Made by a program: the position numbers and the translations under genes
Shown here: positions 7,276 through 16,960 of the stretch, one piece after another
Position numbering within the stretch: the first letter of the stretch is position 1
Layout: every line of letters starts with the position of its first letter
Assembly (NCBI RefSeq): GCF_000425705.1
Contig: NZ_AUDY01000012.1
Coordinates: 62,001-126,000 of the forward strand
Source: Halobacillus kuroshimensis DSM 18393
GTDB taxonomy: Bacteria > Bacillota > Bacilli > Bacillales > Halobacillaceae
DNA: 64,000 nt
Direction: 5' to 3'
Notes under the pieces: model-generated
Seen by the model: the letters and a program-made list of their open reading frames with translations, nothing else
Database searches by the model: none
What the model was told of the DNA's origin: nothing

Positions 7276-8436
7276 ATGAAGCGTGAATGGGATTTGCTTC
7301 ATACTCCGGGACCGACGCCGATCCCGCCGAGTGTGGACCGCAGTATGAGTCAGCCGATGATTGGACACAGAGGAGAAAAATGCAAGGAATTGATGCAGGA
7401 CATCGCCCCGAGGTTGAAGCCGGTCTTCGGTACATCCGGTGACGTTCTCGTTATAACAGGAAGCGGGACGTCCGCGCTGGAATCTGCTGTTGTCAATGCC
7501 ACCCAGCCGGGAGATGAAGTGCTTGTCGTTGTTGCCGGTGCTTTCGGTGATCGTTTTGCCCAGATTTGTCAAACCTATGAATTGAATGTCCATCGTCTCG
7601 ATGTCACATGGGGAGAGGCTGTGAAGGTCGAAGAGGTCACACGGGCTCTACAGGAGAACCCGGAAATCAAGGCTGTATTCGTGACGCACTGTGAAACATC
7701 GACCGGAGTTATGCACCCGGTGGAGGCCGTCGCTGAAAAAGTGAAGGAAGTCAGTGAGGCTCTTGTCATTGTTGATGGTGTCTCTTCGATCGGCGGCGCT
7801 GGTTTGAATATGGACGCCTCTGGAATCGATATCTTAGTCTCCGGTTCACAAAAGGCGATGATGCTCCCGGCCGGTCTTGCGTTTGTTGCAGTGGCGGATT
7901 CTGCCTGGACGGTCATTGATCAGAACCCGAGACCGCGCTTTTATTTGGATCTGCGCGTCTACCGGAAGCAGCTGATGGCCGGTCAGACCCCGTACACTCC
8001 GGCTCTTTCCCTGCTGTTTGGACTGCAGGAAGCGCTGCGTCTTTTAGAGGAAGAAACGTTGGAAAAAGTGTATGAACGTCATGCATTAATGAAGCAGATG
8101 ACACGTGAAGCGTTTCAGGCTCTTCAAATTCCTCTGCTCGTTTCCGATGGAGAGGCATCCACGACGGTCACCTCCGTCCGGCCGGAAACGTTCGAAGCCG
8201 AGCAGTTGAGAAAACTGGCAAGAGAAGAATTCGGCCTGCAGCTTGCCGGCGGACAGAAACAGCTGAAGGGTGAAATCTTCCGTGTCGGCCATATGGGGTA
8301 CTCCCGTCCGGCCAATGTTCTGCAGTATATCGGCATTATCGAAATCATTCTGAAGCGCCTTGGTCATACGTTTGAACCGGGTGCGGGTACAGCAGCAGCT
8401 CAGGCCGCGTACCTCGATTTTACAAGGGAGGATTAA
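7276..8436 (+). CDS. Class V PLP aminotransferase (serine/alanine-glyoxylate type)
   Basis: Fold-type I PLP enzyme of the alanine/serine-glyoxylate aminotransferase group. The cofactor lysine is K193 in SGSQKA, and D167 in the VDGVSS strand contacts the pyridine nitrogen. The N-terminal HTPGPTPIP motif is typical. GGAGG 11 nt before the ATG. 386 residues. serA starts 3 nt after the stop, so the two are cotranscribed and probably coupled. The pairing suggests amino transfer in serine metabolism, perhaps substituting for SerC. Purine-catabolic PucG is the nearest named relative I recall, but no purine genes are nearby. Confidence 0.85.
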   Translation: MKREWDLLHTPGPTPIPPSVDRSMSQPMIGHRGEKCKELMQDIAPRLKPVFGTSGDVLVITGSGTSALESAVVNATQPGDEVLVVVAGAFGDRFAQICQTYELNVHRLDVTWGEAVKVEEVTRALQENPEIKAVFVTHCETSTGVMHPVEAVAEKVKEVSEALVIVDGVSSIGGAGLNMDASGIDILVSGSQKAMMLPAGLAFVAVADSAWTVIDQNPRPRFYLDLRVYRKQLMAGQTPYTPALSLLFGLQEALRLLEEETLEKVYERHALMKQMTREAFQALQIPLLVSDGEASTTVTSVRPETFEAEQLRKLAREEFGLQLAGGQKQLKGEIFRVGHMGYSRPANVLQYIGIIEIILKRLGHTFEPGAGTAAAQAAYLDFTRED

Positions 8437-8439
8437 TCC

Positions 8440-10026
8440 ATGCACCGAGTGTTAATTAGTGATCCATTGAGCGAGGAAGGCATCAAACCGCTCCGAGAAG
8501 CGGATGATATAGAAATCATTAAGGAAACGTCCATGTCCCATGAGGAACTGTTGGAAGCGGTCGGCTCCGCAGAAGCATTGATTGTCCGCAGCCAGACACA
8601 GGTGACGCGTGAAGTCATCGAACATGGAACCCACCTGAAAATCATCGGCCGTGCCGGTGTCGGTGTTGATAACATCGATTTGGATGCGGCCACCGACAAT
8701 GGTGTGATTGTCGTGAACGCCCCGGATGGCAATACGATTTCCACAGCCGAACACACTATGGCGATGCTCATGTCCCTGGCCCGCAACATCCCTCAGGCGT
8801 ATCACCAGCTTCAGCAGAAACGCTGGGAACGTAAGAAGTTCGTCGGTGTGGAGCTGAAGGACAAAGTACTCGGGATTGTTGGATTTGGACGGATCGGACG
8901 CGAGGTGGCCCAGCGTGCAAAAGGGCACCGCATGAAGGTCGTAGCCTTTGATCCTTTCCTTAATGAAGAAAAAGCGCAGAAGGCAGGCGTCACTCACGGT
9001 ACATTGGAAGAAGTGTTGCAGCAGGCGGATTTCCTGACTGTACATACGCCGCTGATTGAAAAAACGAAGCATTTGATTAATGAAGAAGCGATCGCACTCA
9101 TGAAAGACGGTGCCCGTATTTTGAACTGTGCCCGCGGCGGAATCGTGGAGGAGAATGCCTTGTATGAGGCAGTTAAATCCGGGAAAATTGCAGGAGCGGC
9201 TCTTGATGTATTTGAAGAAGAACCGGCAACCGAGCATCCGCTGCTGTCCCTTCCTGAAGTGATTGCCACTCCTCACCTCGGTGCAAGTACCGTGGAAGCG
9301 CAGGAAAACGTTGCGACAGATGTCAGTGCTGATGTGCTCGAACTGCTGCGCGGCGGAACCGTAAGAAACCCGGTCAATCTGCCTTCGGTTTCTACTGAAA
9401 TGATGGAGAAACTGTCTCCATACTTTACGCTTTCCGAACGTCTTGGTTCTTTTGTGTCCCGCATTGCGGAAGGCACATTTGAAAAGATCAATGTCTACTA
9501 CAGTGGTGAACTTCTCGACATCGATACGACTCCGTTGACGAGAATTGCGGTGAAAGGCATCCTCGGTCGTTACATCGGCAGCCGCGTTAACGATGTCAAC
9601 GCCTATAAGACAGCTGCGGATAAAGGGATTACCATCAATGAGCAGAAGTCTACGAAAACGAAAGGGTTCACGAACCTCATTACGGTTGAAATTGAAACCG
9701 ACAAGGAAACACGAAGTGCAGCCGGTACCCGGTTGAATGGACTTGGAGCGAGGATCGTGCAGCTCGACCAATACTCCATCGATATCGTTCCGGAAGGTCA
9801 TTTGATTGTCATTCACCATACCGACCAGCCTGGAGCCATCGGCCGTGTCGGAAGTCTGCTCGCTGAGCAGGACGTCAACATTGCAACGATGCAGGTCGGA
9901 CGTGCAAACGAAGGTGGAGAAGCGGTCATGGTCTTAACCGTCGATAAAGCCATTGATAAGCAGGCGGCTGATCAACTTTCTGAGATTGCCGACATCCGTC
10001 AGGTGGATTATTTAACTCTTAAATAA
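8440..10026 (+). CDS. serA: D-3-phosphoglycerate dehydrogenase
   Basis: Oxidises 3-phosphoglycerate to 3-phosphohydroxypyruvate, the first step of serine synthesis. The Rossmann loop GFGRIG lies at 148-153 and the catalytic set is R232, E261 and H279. After the catalytic half come an intervening (ASB) domain at about 320-450 and a C-terminal ACT domain ([12 protein letters not shown] onward), the long form of 528 residues with serine feedback potential. It follows the aminotransferase by 3 nt. Two stacked hairpins close the operon. Confidence 0.96.
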   Translation: MHRVLISDPLSEEGIKPLREADDIEIIKETSMSHEELLEAVGSAEALIVRSQTQVTREVIEHGTHLKIIGRAGVGVDNIDLDAATDNGVIVVNAPDGNTISTAEHTMAMLMSLARNIPQAYHQLQQKRWERKKFVGVELKDKVLGIVGFGRIGREVAQRAKGHRMKVVAFDPFLNEEKAQKAGVTHGTLEEVLQQADFLTVHTPLIEKTKHLINEEAIALMKDGARILNCARGGIVEENALYEAVKSGKIAGAALDVFEEEPATEHPLLSLPEVIATPHLGASTVEAQENVATDVSADVLELLRGGTVRNPVNLPSVSTEMMEKLSPYFTLSERLGSFVSRIAEGTFEKINVYYSGELLDIDTTPLTRIAVKGILGRYIGSRVNDVNAYKTAADKGITINEQKSTKTKGFTNLITVEIETDKETRSAAGTRLNGLGARIVQLDQYSIDIVPEGHLIVIHHTDQPGAIGRVGSLLAEQDVNIATMQVGRANEGGEAVMVLTVDKAIDKQAADQLSEIADIRQVDYLTLK

Positions 10027-10032
10027 ACAAAA

Positions 10033-10054
10033 GACCGGCCTGAGCAGGCCGGTC
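10033..10054 (+). other. GC-rich hairpin just after serA
   Basis: GACCGGCCTG / CAGGCCGGTC, a near-perfect palindrome without a T-run. It precedes the real terminator by 2 bp and probably stabilises the 3' end. Confidence 0.65.
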
Positions 10055-10056
10055 TC

Positions 10057-10096
10057 AGCTTGTAAAGAAACCTATGTTTCTTTACAAGCTTTTTTT
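10057..10096 (+). terminator. Intrinsic terminator of the aminotransferase-serA operon
   Basis: A 15-bp perfect stem AGCTTGTAAAGAAAC / GTTTCTTTACAAGCT with a CTAT loop, followed by T6. Confidence 0.93.
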
Positions 10097-10282
10097 CTGT
10101 CTTACCGCCAGGAGCGTAAGCCCTTCCCTTTCCGCGCCCGATCTTCCTCCCCGGCCCACTCGTTCTTCCGGAACGGTCTGTGCCCCATACGTAATTGAAA
10201 AAAGTTCATTTTCGATTATATTCAGTCTAATAATAAGAGGCGATCTTCTGTTTAACGGAAAATCGTTCTCTTTTTGGGTGAG

Positions 10283-10344
10283 GTTACGAGGAGCGTTCGG
10301 TGGTGACGCCCGCGGCAAGCATCCACCGATAAGCGGAACGTGGC
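10283..10344 (-). repeat. Internally deleted copy (62 bp) of the 134-bp repeat, copy E
   Basis: In minus orientation both ends of the repeat are intact (CGGAACG side and GAGGAGCGTTCGG side), but the central 72 bp are missing. The junction falls at the short direct repeat GCGGGC/GCAGGC that occurs on both sides of the lost segment in full copies. The end bases also drift (GTTACG, CGTGGC). The rest of the 10097-10532 gap holds only the AbgT promoter. Confidence 0.85.
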
Positions 10345-10452
10345 CGCTCTGTATAGGGGGAACTTTATAATGAGGAACGTTCGATCTTGCCGTCTAATGA
10401 TCTGCCTGTGGGTTGATTTGTATGTGGTTTTTGTAAAAGTGAAACATAAACT

Positions 10453-10481
10453 TTGACTTTGAGACAATCCCTTGTTAAATT
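10453..10481 (+). promoter_or_regulatory. Sigma-A type promoter of the AbgT-family gene
   Basis: TTGACT (10453-10458), 17 bp, TAAATT (10476-10481), about 50 bp upstream of the start codon. Confidence 0.55.
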
Positions 10482-10532
10482 TAATGCCGACCTTATTTGT
10501 AAGTATTAAATAAAAAAACAAGGAGGACCATT

Positions 10533-12050
10533 ATGAATGCTCAACAAAAAGAAGCTTCTGCCCCGAAAAAGCTTCTCTTCCGTATATTAGACGGGATCGA
10601 GTGGCTGGGGAATAAGCTGCCCTCTCCTTTGCTGCTGTTTGCCATTCTGGCAGCGCTTGTCGTGGTGATTTCCGGCATCTTCTCCGGTGTATCTGTCACC
10701 AACCCGACCTCAGGAGAAGTGGTCGAAGTCAAAAACCTATTCAGTCTCAGTGGACTGGAGTATATATTCAACAGTGCCGTTGAAAACTTCATCGGCTTTC
10801 CGCCGCTTGGCGCCGTTCTTGTAACGATGCTCGGTATCGGGCTTGCGGAACAGACAGGACTGATCAACGCCTCGCTGAAGGGCATCGTCTTTTCCTTCCC
10901 GCGCCGCCTGCTTACAGCTGCGCTTGTATTTGCCGGTGTTATGTCCAGTGTGGCGGTTAACGCCGGATATGTTGTTCTTCCGCCGCTTGGCGCTGTCCTG
11001 TTCCTTGGACTGGGACGTCACCCGCTTGCTGGTCTGGCTGCGGCCTTCGCTGGTGTCTCCGGTGGTTTCGGTGCCAACCTGGCGCTGACGTCCACGGATG
11101 CCATTCTGCTTGAGTTGACGGCTGATGCGGCCAGTACCATTGACCCTGCCTACGCCGATACGATTACGGTGACGATGAACTATTTCTTTGCCGCTGTTTC
11201 GGTCGCATTGATTACGATTGTCGGTACATTCGTGACTGATAAAATTGTAGAACCGCGTCTAGGCACTTATAAAGGGGACGAAGCCGGGGATATTGATGAA
11301 CTGACGGCCTTGGAGAAAAAAGGGATGCGCCGGGCTGGTATCGGTTTCCTCCTTACCTTCGCCTTGATGGCCTATCTTTCCTTCGGGCCGCTGCGCGGGG
11401 ACGGGGCTTATATCGAATCGCCGTTCTTCAACGCCCTGGTCTTTGTTATTTTCATCCTGTTCCTCGTCCCGGGACTGATTTACGGGATTGTCGTCAAGGA
11501 GATTTCCAATGACAAAGACTTGACCAAACTGTTAGGAAAAACGATGGCCACGATGAGCGGCTACATCGCTCTCGCCTTTACGGCCGGTCAGTTTATTGCT
11601 TACTTCCGTGAAACCAATCTTGGAACCGTCATCGCTTTCAAAGGCGCTGATTTTCTTGATTCCACAGGATTTGACGGCATCGGGCTGATCCTGACGTTCC
11701 TCGGCCTGACGATGGTCGTCAACTTCTTTATCGGAAGTTCTTCGGCGAAATGGACGATTCTTGCACCGGTGTTCGTTCCGATCATGATGAATCTCGGGTA
11801 TTCCCCGGAATTCACGACACTGCTGTACCGGATTGCGGACTCTGTGACGAATATGATTACCCCGCTGCTCTTGTACTTCCCAGTGGTCATTGCATTTGCT
11901 CAGCGTTATGACAAGAAGCTCGGCATCGGTACCCTCATCTCCATGATGATTCCGTATTCGGTCGCCTTCCTGCTTGCATGGCTGCTGCTCTTACTTGTCT
12001 GGGTACTCGTTGGGATACCAGTCGGACCGGGAGCTCCAATCAGCTATTAA
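10533..12050 (+). CDS. AbgT-family transporter
   Basis: Integral membrane carrier of the AbgT (p-aminobenzoyl-glutamate) family, related to YdaH. Members take up p-aminobenzoyl-glutamate or export sulfonamide-type antimetabolites. 505 residues, with about a dozen hydrophobic helices starting near residue 30. The family features WLGNKLPSP near the N-terminus and the conserved FIGSSSAKWTILAPVFVP segment near residue 400 are present. AAGGAGG precedes the ATG. Monocistronic with its own terminator. The substrate cannot be read from the sequence. Confidence 0.88.
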   Translation: MNAQQKEASAPKKLLFRILDGIEWLGNKLPSPLLLFAILAALVVVISGIFSGVSVTNPTSGEVVEVKNLFSLSGLEYIFNSAVENFIGFPPLGAVLVTMLGIGLAEQTGLINASLKGIVFSFPRRLLTAALVFAGVMSSVAVNAGYVVLPPLGAVLFLGLGRHPLAGLAAAFAGVSGGFGANLALTSTDAILLELTADAASTIDPAYADTITVTMNYFFAAVSVALITIVGTFVTDKIVEPRLGTYKGDEAGDIDELTALEKKGMRRAGIGFLLTFALMAYLSFGPLRGDGAYIESPFFNALVFVIFILFLVPGLIYGIVVKEISNDKDLTKLLGKTMATMSGYIALAFTAGQFIAYFRETNLGTVIAFKGADFLDSTGFDGIGLILTFLGLTMVVNFFIGSSSAKWTILAPVFVPIMMNLGYSPEFTTLLYRIADSVTNMITPLLLYFPVVIAFAQRYDKKLGIGTLISMMIPYSVAFLLAWLLLLLVWVLVGIPVGPGAPISY

Positions 12051-12072
12051 TGACTCAGCACAGATTATGAAA

Positions 12073-12106
12073 AAAGGCCGGACTCCTTCAATGGAGTCCG
12101 GCCTTT
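12073..12106 (+). terminator. Terminator of the AbgT-family gene
   Basis: AAAGGCCGGACTCC / GGAGTCCGGCCTTT with a 6-nt loop, flanked by A and T runs. Confidence 0.9.
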
Positions 12107-12263
12107 CAACTTGTTAAGGGAACGTGGTGTTTTTCTAGTGCTTCCAGGCAAAAAAGACTCTGAAGCAGTCTCACATTCATGCAAACAATTCAGCAATTGC
12201 TCCGCTGAACTTATCGCTTTATCATTCGGTACATCCGATTTCCTTCATAAGGAATACGCGGTT

Positions 12264-12397
12264 GTCACGAGAAGCGTTCGGTGGTGACGCCTGCGGGAAC
12301 AGCGCGAGTCGAAGATCCACTCGGGCAGGTGGTTTTCCTGTCCGAGTTAGCTGAGGCCGTGCCCGCGGCAAGCATCCACCGATAAGCGGAACGTGAC
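12264..12397 (-). repeat. 134-bp hairpin repeat, copy B
   Basis: Full-length member in minus orientation, between two converging genes. Its inner stem reads ACTCGG / CCGAGT where copy A has ACTTGG / CCAAGT: a compensatory T-A to C-G exchange that supports selection for pairing. Between the AbgT terminator and this copy (12107-12263) I see nothing. No terminator separates it from the 3' end of the histidinol phosphatase gene. Confidence 0.9.
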
Positions 12398-12448
12398 GAT
12401 CAACTCAACATAGGACAAGTCTACGGGAGGACACGTGCTTTTTCTTGT

Positions 12449-13264
12449 TTACCCGATCGGATGACGTTCAGCCTTCCGGTTCGTAAACGTATGGATATGC
12501 GTATAGCCGGCGGATTTCGCAAGGTCGATGGCGGCATCATAGCGGTAGCCGATATGGTCCGGCTTATGGGCATCAGAGCAGAGAACGATTCCAACTCCGG
12601 CTCCCCTGCAGATGCTCAATAGATCAGGGTCAGGATACAGCTCCCCGACCGGTTTCCTCAGGCCGGCGGTACTGATTTCAATAAGTGTATTTGTAGAAGC
12701 CAGCGCTTCCGCCGCCCGCTTGTACTGCCCGATAAGAAAATCACGGTCATCCGGACGATAGCCGAATACTTTGATCACATCGATATGGCCGACAAAGTCG
12801 AACAGCCCGGATTCAGCGAGGGTGACGACGCGGTCGAAGTACTGCTCATAGACGTCTTTCAAATCTCTTTTTTCATATTCCTCGCGGTAAATGGCCAGAT
12901 CGATGCCCCATTCGTCGATCCAGTGCACGGACCCGATCACATAATCGAAGGGATGGGTATCGATAAAGGCTTCCATCTCTTTTTCCTTACCGGGCATGTA
13001 ATCCATCTCGATGCCCATCTTAATGGGAAGTCCCTGCTTTTCGGCTTCATCAAACATCTGCTGGTAGGTGTCGAAATCGAGGGTCCGTCGGTTGTTGACC
13101 CACGGATTGGAGAGAATCTCCTTTGTCTCCTGGAAAAAATACGCATGTTCAGAAATGCCTAATTCCTGAATGCCTTCGTTTTTTGCTTTTTGTATGTAGG
13201 TTCTCAGATAGTCGACGTCTAAATTTCCTGTTTCAGCCATATGCACGTGATAATCGGTCAGCAT
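12449..13264 (-). CDS. PHP-family histidinol-phosphatase
   Basis: Metal-dependent phosphatase of the PHP superfamily, HisK/HisJ type, which dephosphorylates L-histidinol phosphate in histidine synthesis. The N-terminal metal motif DYHVHM, EHAYFF, the GSVHW strand and the C-terminal CSDAHKPDHIG ligand motif are all present. The start is the ATG at 13264, preceded by GAGGAGG at 6 nt; the open frame extends 9 codons further upstream without a better site. 271 residues. No other his genes are in view. Confidence 0.87.
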   Translation of the reverse strand: MLTDYHVHMAETGNLDVDYLRTYIQKAKNEGIQELGISEHAYFFQETKEILSNPWVNNRRTLDFDTYQQMFDEAEKQGLPIKMGIEMDYMPGKEKEMEAFIDTHPFDYVIGSVHWIDEWGIDLAIYREEYEKRDLKDVYEQYFDRVVTLAESGLFDFVGHIDVIKVFGYRPDDRDFLIGQYKRAAEALASTNTLIEISTAGLRKPVGELYPDPDLLSICRGAGVGIVLCSDAHKPDHIGYRYDAAIDLAKSAGYTHIHTFTNRKAERHPIG

Positions 13265-13422
13265 GAACATCCTCCTCAGGTGGAATTTCATTCATCATAC
13301 CAGACTCACACTTGTTCACCAAGACAGAACAGGCGTGAGTAAACAACAACCCGTACAAACCGTACATATGTTAAAATAGGGTGGTTAAGACAGCGCGAAA
13401 AAAGTCGAGGTGCTACCTGAAT

Positions 13423-14376
13423 ATGAATAACTCTAAAAGAATAACCGAAGGGGCTTTAATGGCAGGGATATATCTGCTATTGTTATTGGTAATTATTTTC
13501 CTGCCGGGAGGAATCGGATCGTTACTCCTGTTCGTTCTGCCGGTGCCATACATTTATTACAGCAGCCGTCATGGCTGGAAGTCCGGCCTGCTCCTGTTTT
13601 GTTTAACGATGATCTTCAGTCTGCTGATCGTTCCGGTCCTTTCCATTCCCTTTACACTCACAGCGGGAATCGGGGGCGTGGTATCCGGCGGCGTCCTGCA
13701 TGCCGGCCGTTCAGCCTATGAATCTCTTGCTCTTGGAACCGTCGGGTATACGGGAGGACTTGTCCTCGGTATGGGACTTGTCCAGCTGCTTCTCGGGATC
13801 AATCTTATTGATGAACTGACAGCAGGGATGAGCGATAGTTTAGACACGGTGGAATCTACGATGGGCATCTTCCCACAGGGGGAGAGCTCAGAGGAAGCTG
13901 TGGACACAGTCCGTGAAGCGATTACCTTCATCCCGGACATCATCCCAAGTATTTTCGTCATGACAAGCGTCATCACGGCCTTGATCAGTTTGTGGCTGAC
14001 GTTCAAGCTCATGAACAGGATCGAAAATAAATCCTATGCCTTTGCTTCATTTAAAAATTTCCGATTGCCGACGTCTATTCTGTGGTATTACTTCTTTGCG
14101 ATGATTTTGAACTATGTGGTGACAGATCGGGAAGGCTGGGTGTATTTCGGAGCCATCAACGTCTTCATTGTGGCGGGCACACTGCTTGCCATCCAAGGCT
14201 TTTCATTCGTCTTCTATTACGCATCACAGAAGAAGTGGCCGAAGGCTGTCCCTGTCCTGGTGATCGTTTTTTCATTACTTTCTCCGGGATTGATCATGTA
14301 TCTTGTTCGAATTTTAGGTATAATTGATTTAGGATTTCCACTGCGCAGCTATGTCAGTGAGAAGAAAAAAAACTAG
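13423..14376 (+). CDS. yybS: DUF2232 membrane protein YybS
   Basis: About 317 residues with around eight membrane segments and the N-terminal signature RITEGALMAGIYLLLL of YybS (DUF2232). Function unknown; it is resident upstream of gdpP in Bacillus. I start at the ATG at 13423, behind GAGGTG at 10 nt; the frame is open from a GTG at 13381, which lacks a ribosome-binding site. gdpP begins 29 nt downstream, so the two are probably cotranscribed. Confidence 0.88.
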   Translation: MNNSKRITEGALMAGIYLLLLLVIIFLPGGIGSLLLFVLPVPYIYYSSRHGWKSGLLLFCLTMIFSLLIVPVLSIPFTLTAGIGGVVSGGVLHAGRSAYESLALGTVGYTGGLVLGMGLVQLLLGINLIDELTAGMSDSLDTVESTMGIFPQGESSEEAVDTVREAITFIPDIIPSIFVMTSVITALISLWLTFKLMNRIENKSYAFASFKNFRLPTSILWYYFFAMILNYVVTDREGWVYFGAINVFIVAGTLLAIQGFSFVFYYASQKKWPKAVPVLVIVFSLLSPGLIMYLVRILGIIDLGFPLRSYVSEKKKN

Positions 14377-14405
14377 CTCGGAGAAGATGGTAGGAGCTGA
14401 ATGCA

Positions 14406-16379
14406 ATGCCGAACTTTTTTAAGAAACCAACTATGAGCGGACACTTATGGATCATCTATGCGATTTCCTTAATTCTGCTCGGGTTTATCTGGTATTATCA
14501 GTGGATGCTCGGATTATTGATGACGCTGTTCCTTGCTGCATCGATATTCTATAGTGTCCGCACCGAACAGCACATGATCAATGAAACCGAAGAATATATA
14601 TCGACCCTTTCCTACCGGGTGAAAAAGGTGGGCGAGGAAGCCCTGTTGGAAATGCCGATCGGAATTATCCTTTACAGCGAGAATTACACCGTCGAATGGG
14701 CCAATCCGTACATGAACCGGTTCACCAATGAAGATACGGTTGTCGGAGAGTCCCTGAAAAAGCTGTCGGATCAGCTGATTCCTGCCTTGAAGGAAGAGGA
14801 GGATGAAGTGTGGATTACGATCGACGGCTATAAACTCCAAACAGTTGTCAAACGGGAGGAGCGCCTGCTATATCTATTTGATCGGACACAGCAGACCGAG
14901 ATTCATAACCGTTATGAAAACGAACAGACCGTACTTGCGATCATTTTTCTTGATAACTATGAGGAAATTACGCAGGGAATGGATGATACAGCGAAAAGCC
15001 ATATCAACTCCCAGGTAACCTCCATACTGAACAAATGGGCCGGGGACTACGGCATCTATTTGAAACGTACATCACAGGAACGGTTTATGGCTGTGATGAA
15101 TCAGGAAATTCTTTACACGCTTGAAAAAGCGAAGTTCGAAATCCTGGATGATGTCCGGGAACTGATTACCGATCAGAACGTCCCGCTGACACTGAGTTTC
15201 GGTATCGGTGTCGGTCCGATCAGCCTGCCTGAACTCGGGGAGCTGTCTCAGTCGAGTCTGGATCTTGCTCTCGGCCGCGGCGGCGACCAGGTGGCCATCA
15301 AGGATGATTCCGGGAAGGTCCGCTTCTACGGCGGTAAAACCAACCCGATGGAGAAACGGACGCGTGTACGGGCACGGGTCATCTCCCACGCCATGAAGGA
15401 GCTCGTCCAGGCGAGTGAAAAAGTCTTGATTATGGGACACAAATCGCCGGATATGGACTCGATCGGGGCTTCCATCGGCATACTGAAAATCGCTCAGGCC
15501 AACGACAAAAAAGCAGCCATCGTCCTGGATCCGGATGATATCGATACAGGCGTGCAGCGGATGGTCGAAGAGATTGAAAAGGACGAAGACTTGTGGCAGT
15601 ACTTCATCCCGCCGGAAGATGCGCTCGAAATGGTGACGAATAATACACTGCTCGTCGTCGTCGATACGCACAAACCGTCCATGGTCATGGAGGAAAAACT
15701 GCTGTCCAAGACCGAGCATGTCGTCGTCATCGATCACCACCGCCGGGCGGAGGAGTTCATCAAGGACCCGACGCTCGTCTATATGGAGCCGTATGCTTCT
15801 TCCACGGCCGAGCTTGTCACCGAGCTATTGGAATACCAGCCGAAGAAGCTGAAGCTGTCCATGCTTGAATCGACGGCCCTGCTTGCCGGGATCATCGTCG
15901 ATACGAAGAGCTTCACGCTCCGTACGGGCTCACGAACGTTTGATGCCGCTTCCTACCTGCGATCCAAAGGAGCGGATACCGTCCAGGTCCAGAAATTCAT
16001 GAAAGAGGATCTGGATGTCTATGTAAGGCGGAGCAAGTTGATTGAGAAGGCATCCATATATAGAGATGGGATAGCCATATCAACAGGCGACCACGGTGAA
16101 TCCTATGGTCCTGTCATCATCGCTCAAGCTGCGGATACGCTGCTTACGATGAGTGGAATTGTCGCATCGTTTGTCATATCTGAACGCAGTGACGGCCGAA
16201 TCGGCATCAGTGCCCGTTCCCTCGGCGATATCAACGTCCAGGTCATCATGGAGAAGATGAATGGCGGGGGGCATCTGACCAATGCGGCTACACAGCTGGA
16301 AGACACAACGATTGAAGATGCCAGAGATTTGCTGCAGGATATTATTGACGAATATTTTGAAGGGGGAGACACAGAATGA
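14406..16379 (+). CDS. gdpP: Cyclic-di-AMP phosphodiesterase GdpP
   Basis: Membrane-bound enzyme that hydrolyses c-di-AMP to pApA, tuning potassium and cell-wall homeostasis. Order: two transmembrane helices (about 13-50), a PAS domain (about 80-145, heme-binding in homologues), a degenerate GGDEF domain (about 150-300) and a DHH/DHHA1 phosphodiesterase (about 340-657) with [19 protein letters not shown] and [10 protein letters not shown]. 657 residues, the expected size. The stop overlaps the rplI start by 4 nt (ATGA). Confidence 0.97.
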   Translation: MPNFFKKPTMSGHLWIIYAISLILLGFIWYYQWMLGLLMTLFLAASIFYSVRTEQHMINETEEYISTLSYRVKKVGEEALLEMPIGIILYSENYTVEWANPYMNRFTNEDTVVGESLKKLSDQLIPALKEEEDEVWITIDGYKLQTVVKREERLLYLFDRTQQTEIHNRYENEQTVLAIIFLDNYEEITQGMDDTAKSHINSQVTSILNKWAGDYGIYLKRTSQERFMAVMNQEILYTLEKAKFEILDDVRELITDQNVPLTLSFGIGVGPISLPELGELSQSSLDLALGRGGDQVAIKDDSGKVRFYGGKTNPMEKRTRVRARVISHAMKELVQASEKVLIMGHKSPDMDSIGASIGILKIAQANDKKAAIVLDPDDIDTGVQRMVEEIEKDEDLWQYFIPPEDALEMVTNNTLLVVVDTHKPSMVMEEKLLSKTEHVVVIDHHRRAEEFIKDPTLVYMEPYASSTAELVTELLEYQPKKLKLSMLESTALLAGIIVDTKSFTLRTGSRTFDAASYLRSKGADTVQVQKFMKEDLDVYVRRSKLIEKASIYRDGIAISTGDHGESYGPVIIAQAADTLLTMSGIVASFVISERSDGRIGISARSLGDINVQVIMEKMNGGGHLTNAATQLEDTTIEDARDLLQDIIDEYFEGGDTE

Positions 16380-16822
16380 AAGTAATATTCAAAACGGATG
16401 TAAAAGGTAAAGGGAAAAAAGGCGAAATCAAAGAAGTGAACGACGGTTATGCGCGTAACTACCTTCTGAAGAACAACCTGGCTGTCGAGGCGACCAAAGG
16501 CAATATGCAGGCGCAGAAAGCCAAGGATGCCAAGGTTGAGCAGCAGGCTCAGGAAGAAGTGGAAGAAGCGAAGCGCCTTAAGGATCAGCTCGCTGATCTG
16601 GAAGTGAAGCTTGATGCGAAATCCGGCGACAGCGGCCGTCTTTTCGGATCGATTACGAGCAAGCAGATCGCCGAGCAGTTGAAGAAGGATCACAACATCA
16701 AGATCGACAAACGGAAAATTGAGCTGGATGATCCGATCCGTACGCTTGGATACTCGAACGTTCCTGTGAAGCTTCACCCGGAAGTGACAGGCACGATCCG
16801 TGTCCACATCGCTGAAAAATAA
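16376..16822 (+). CDS. rplI: 50S ribosomal protein L9
   Basis: Primary 23S rRNA-binding protein. [21 protein letters not shown] with [10 protein letters not shown] is the L9 N-terminal signature. A long helix (about 40-75) joins the C-terminal domain. 148 residues, normal. It is coupled to gdpP by a 4-nt overlap; its ribosome-binding site (GGGGGAGA) lies inside gdpP. Confidence 0.98.
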   Translation: MKVIFKTDVKGKGKKGEIKEVNDGYARNYLLKNNLAVEATKGNMQAQKAKDAKVEQQAQEEVEEAKRLKDQLADLEVKLDAKSGDSGRLFGSITSKQIAEQLKKDHNIKIDKRKIELDDPIRTLGYSNVPVKLHPEVTGTIRVHIAEK

Positions 16823-16835
16823 ATGTATCAAAGAG

Positions 16836-16872
16836 GCGCCCTGTCCATTGTCCGGATGAACAGGGCGCTTTT
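16836..16872 (+). terminator. Terminator after rplI
   Basis: GCGCCCTGT / ACAGGGCGC followed by TTTT. Confidence 0.85.
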
Positions 16873-16960
16873 ACTTCTGCCCTTTCCGGCATATGGACAG
16901 CGGTCAGAATATGAGTTAATATGATGTATTGGTGTTAACGATTCAGAGGAGGAAAAGCTA

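Noticed and set aside
8452-9819. Long minus-strand frame of 455 codons inside serA
   Set aside because: Antisense shadow of serA; composition is His/Arg/Phe-rich without domains, and serA itself is unambiguous.
10074-10370. Open frame of 98 codons on the plus strand after serA
   Set aside because: It begins in the serA terminator and runs through the shortened repeat copy E, has no ribosome-binding site and no protein-like composition.
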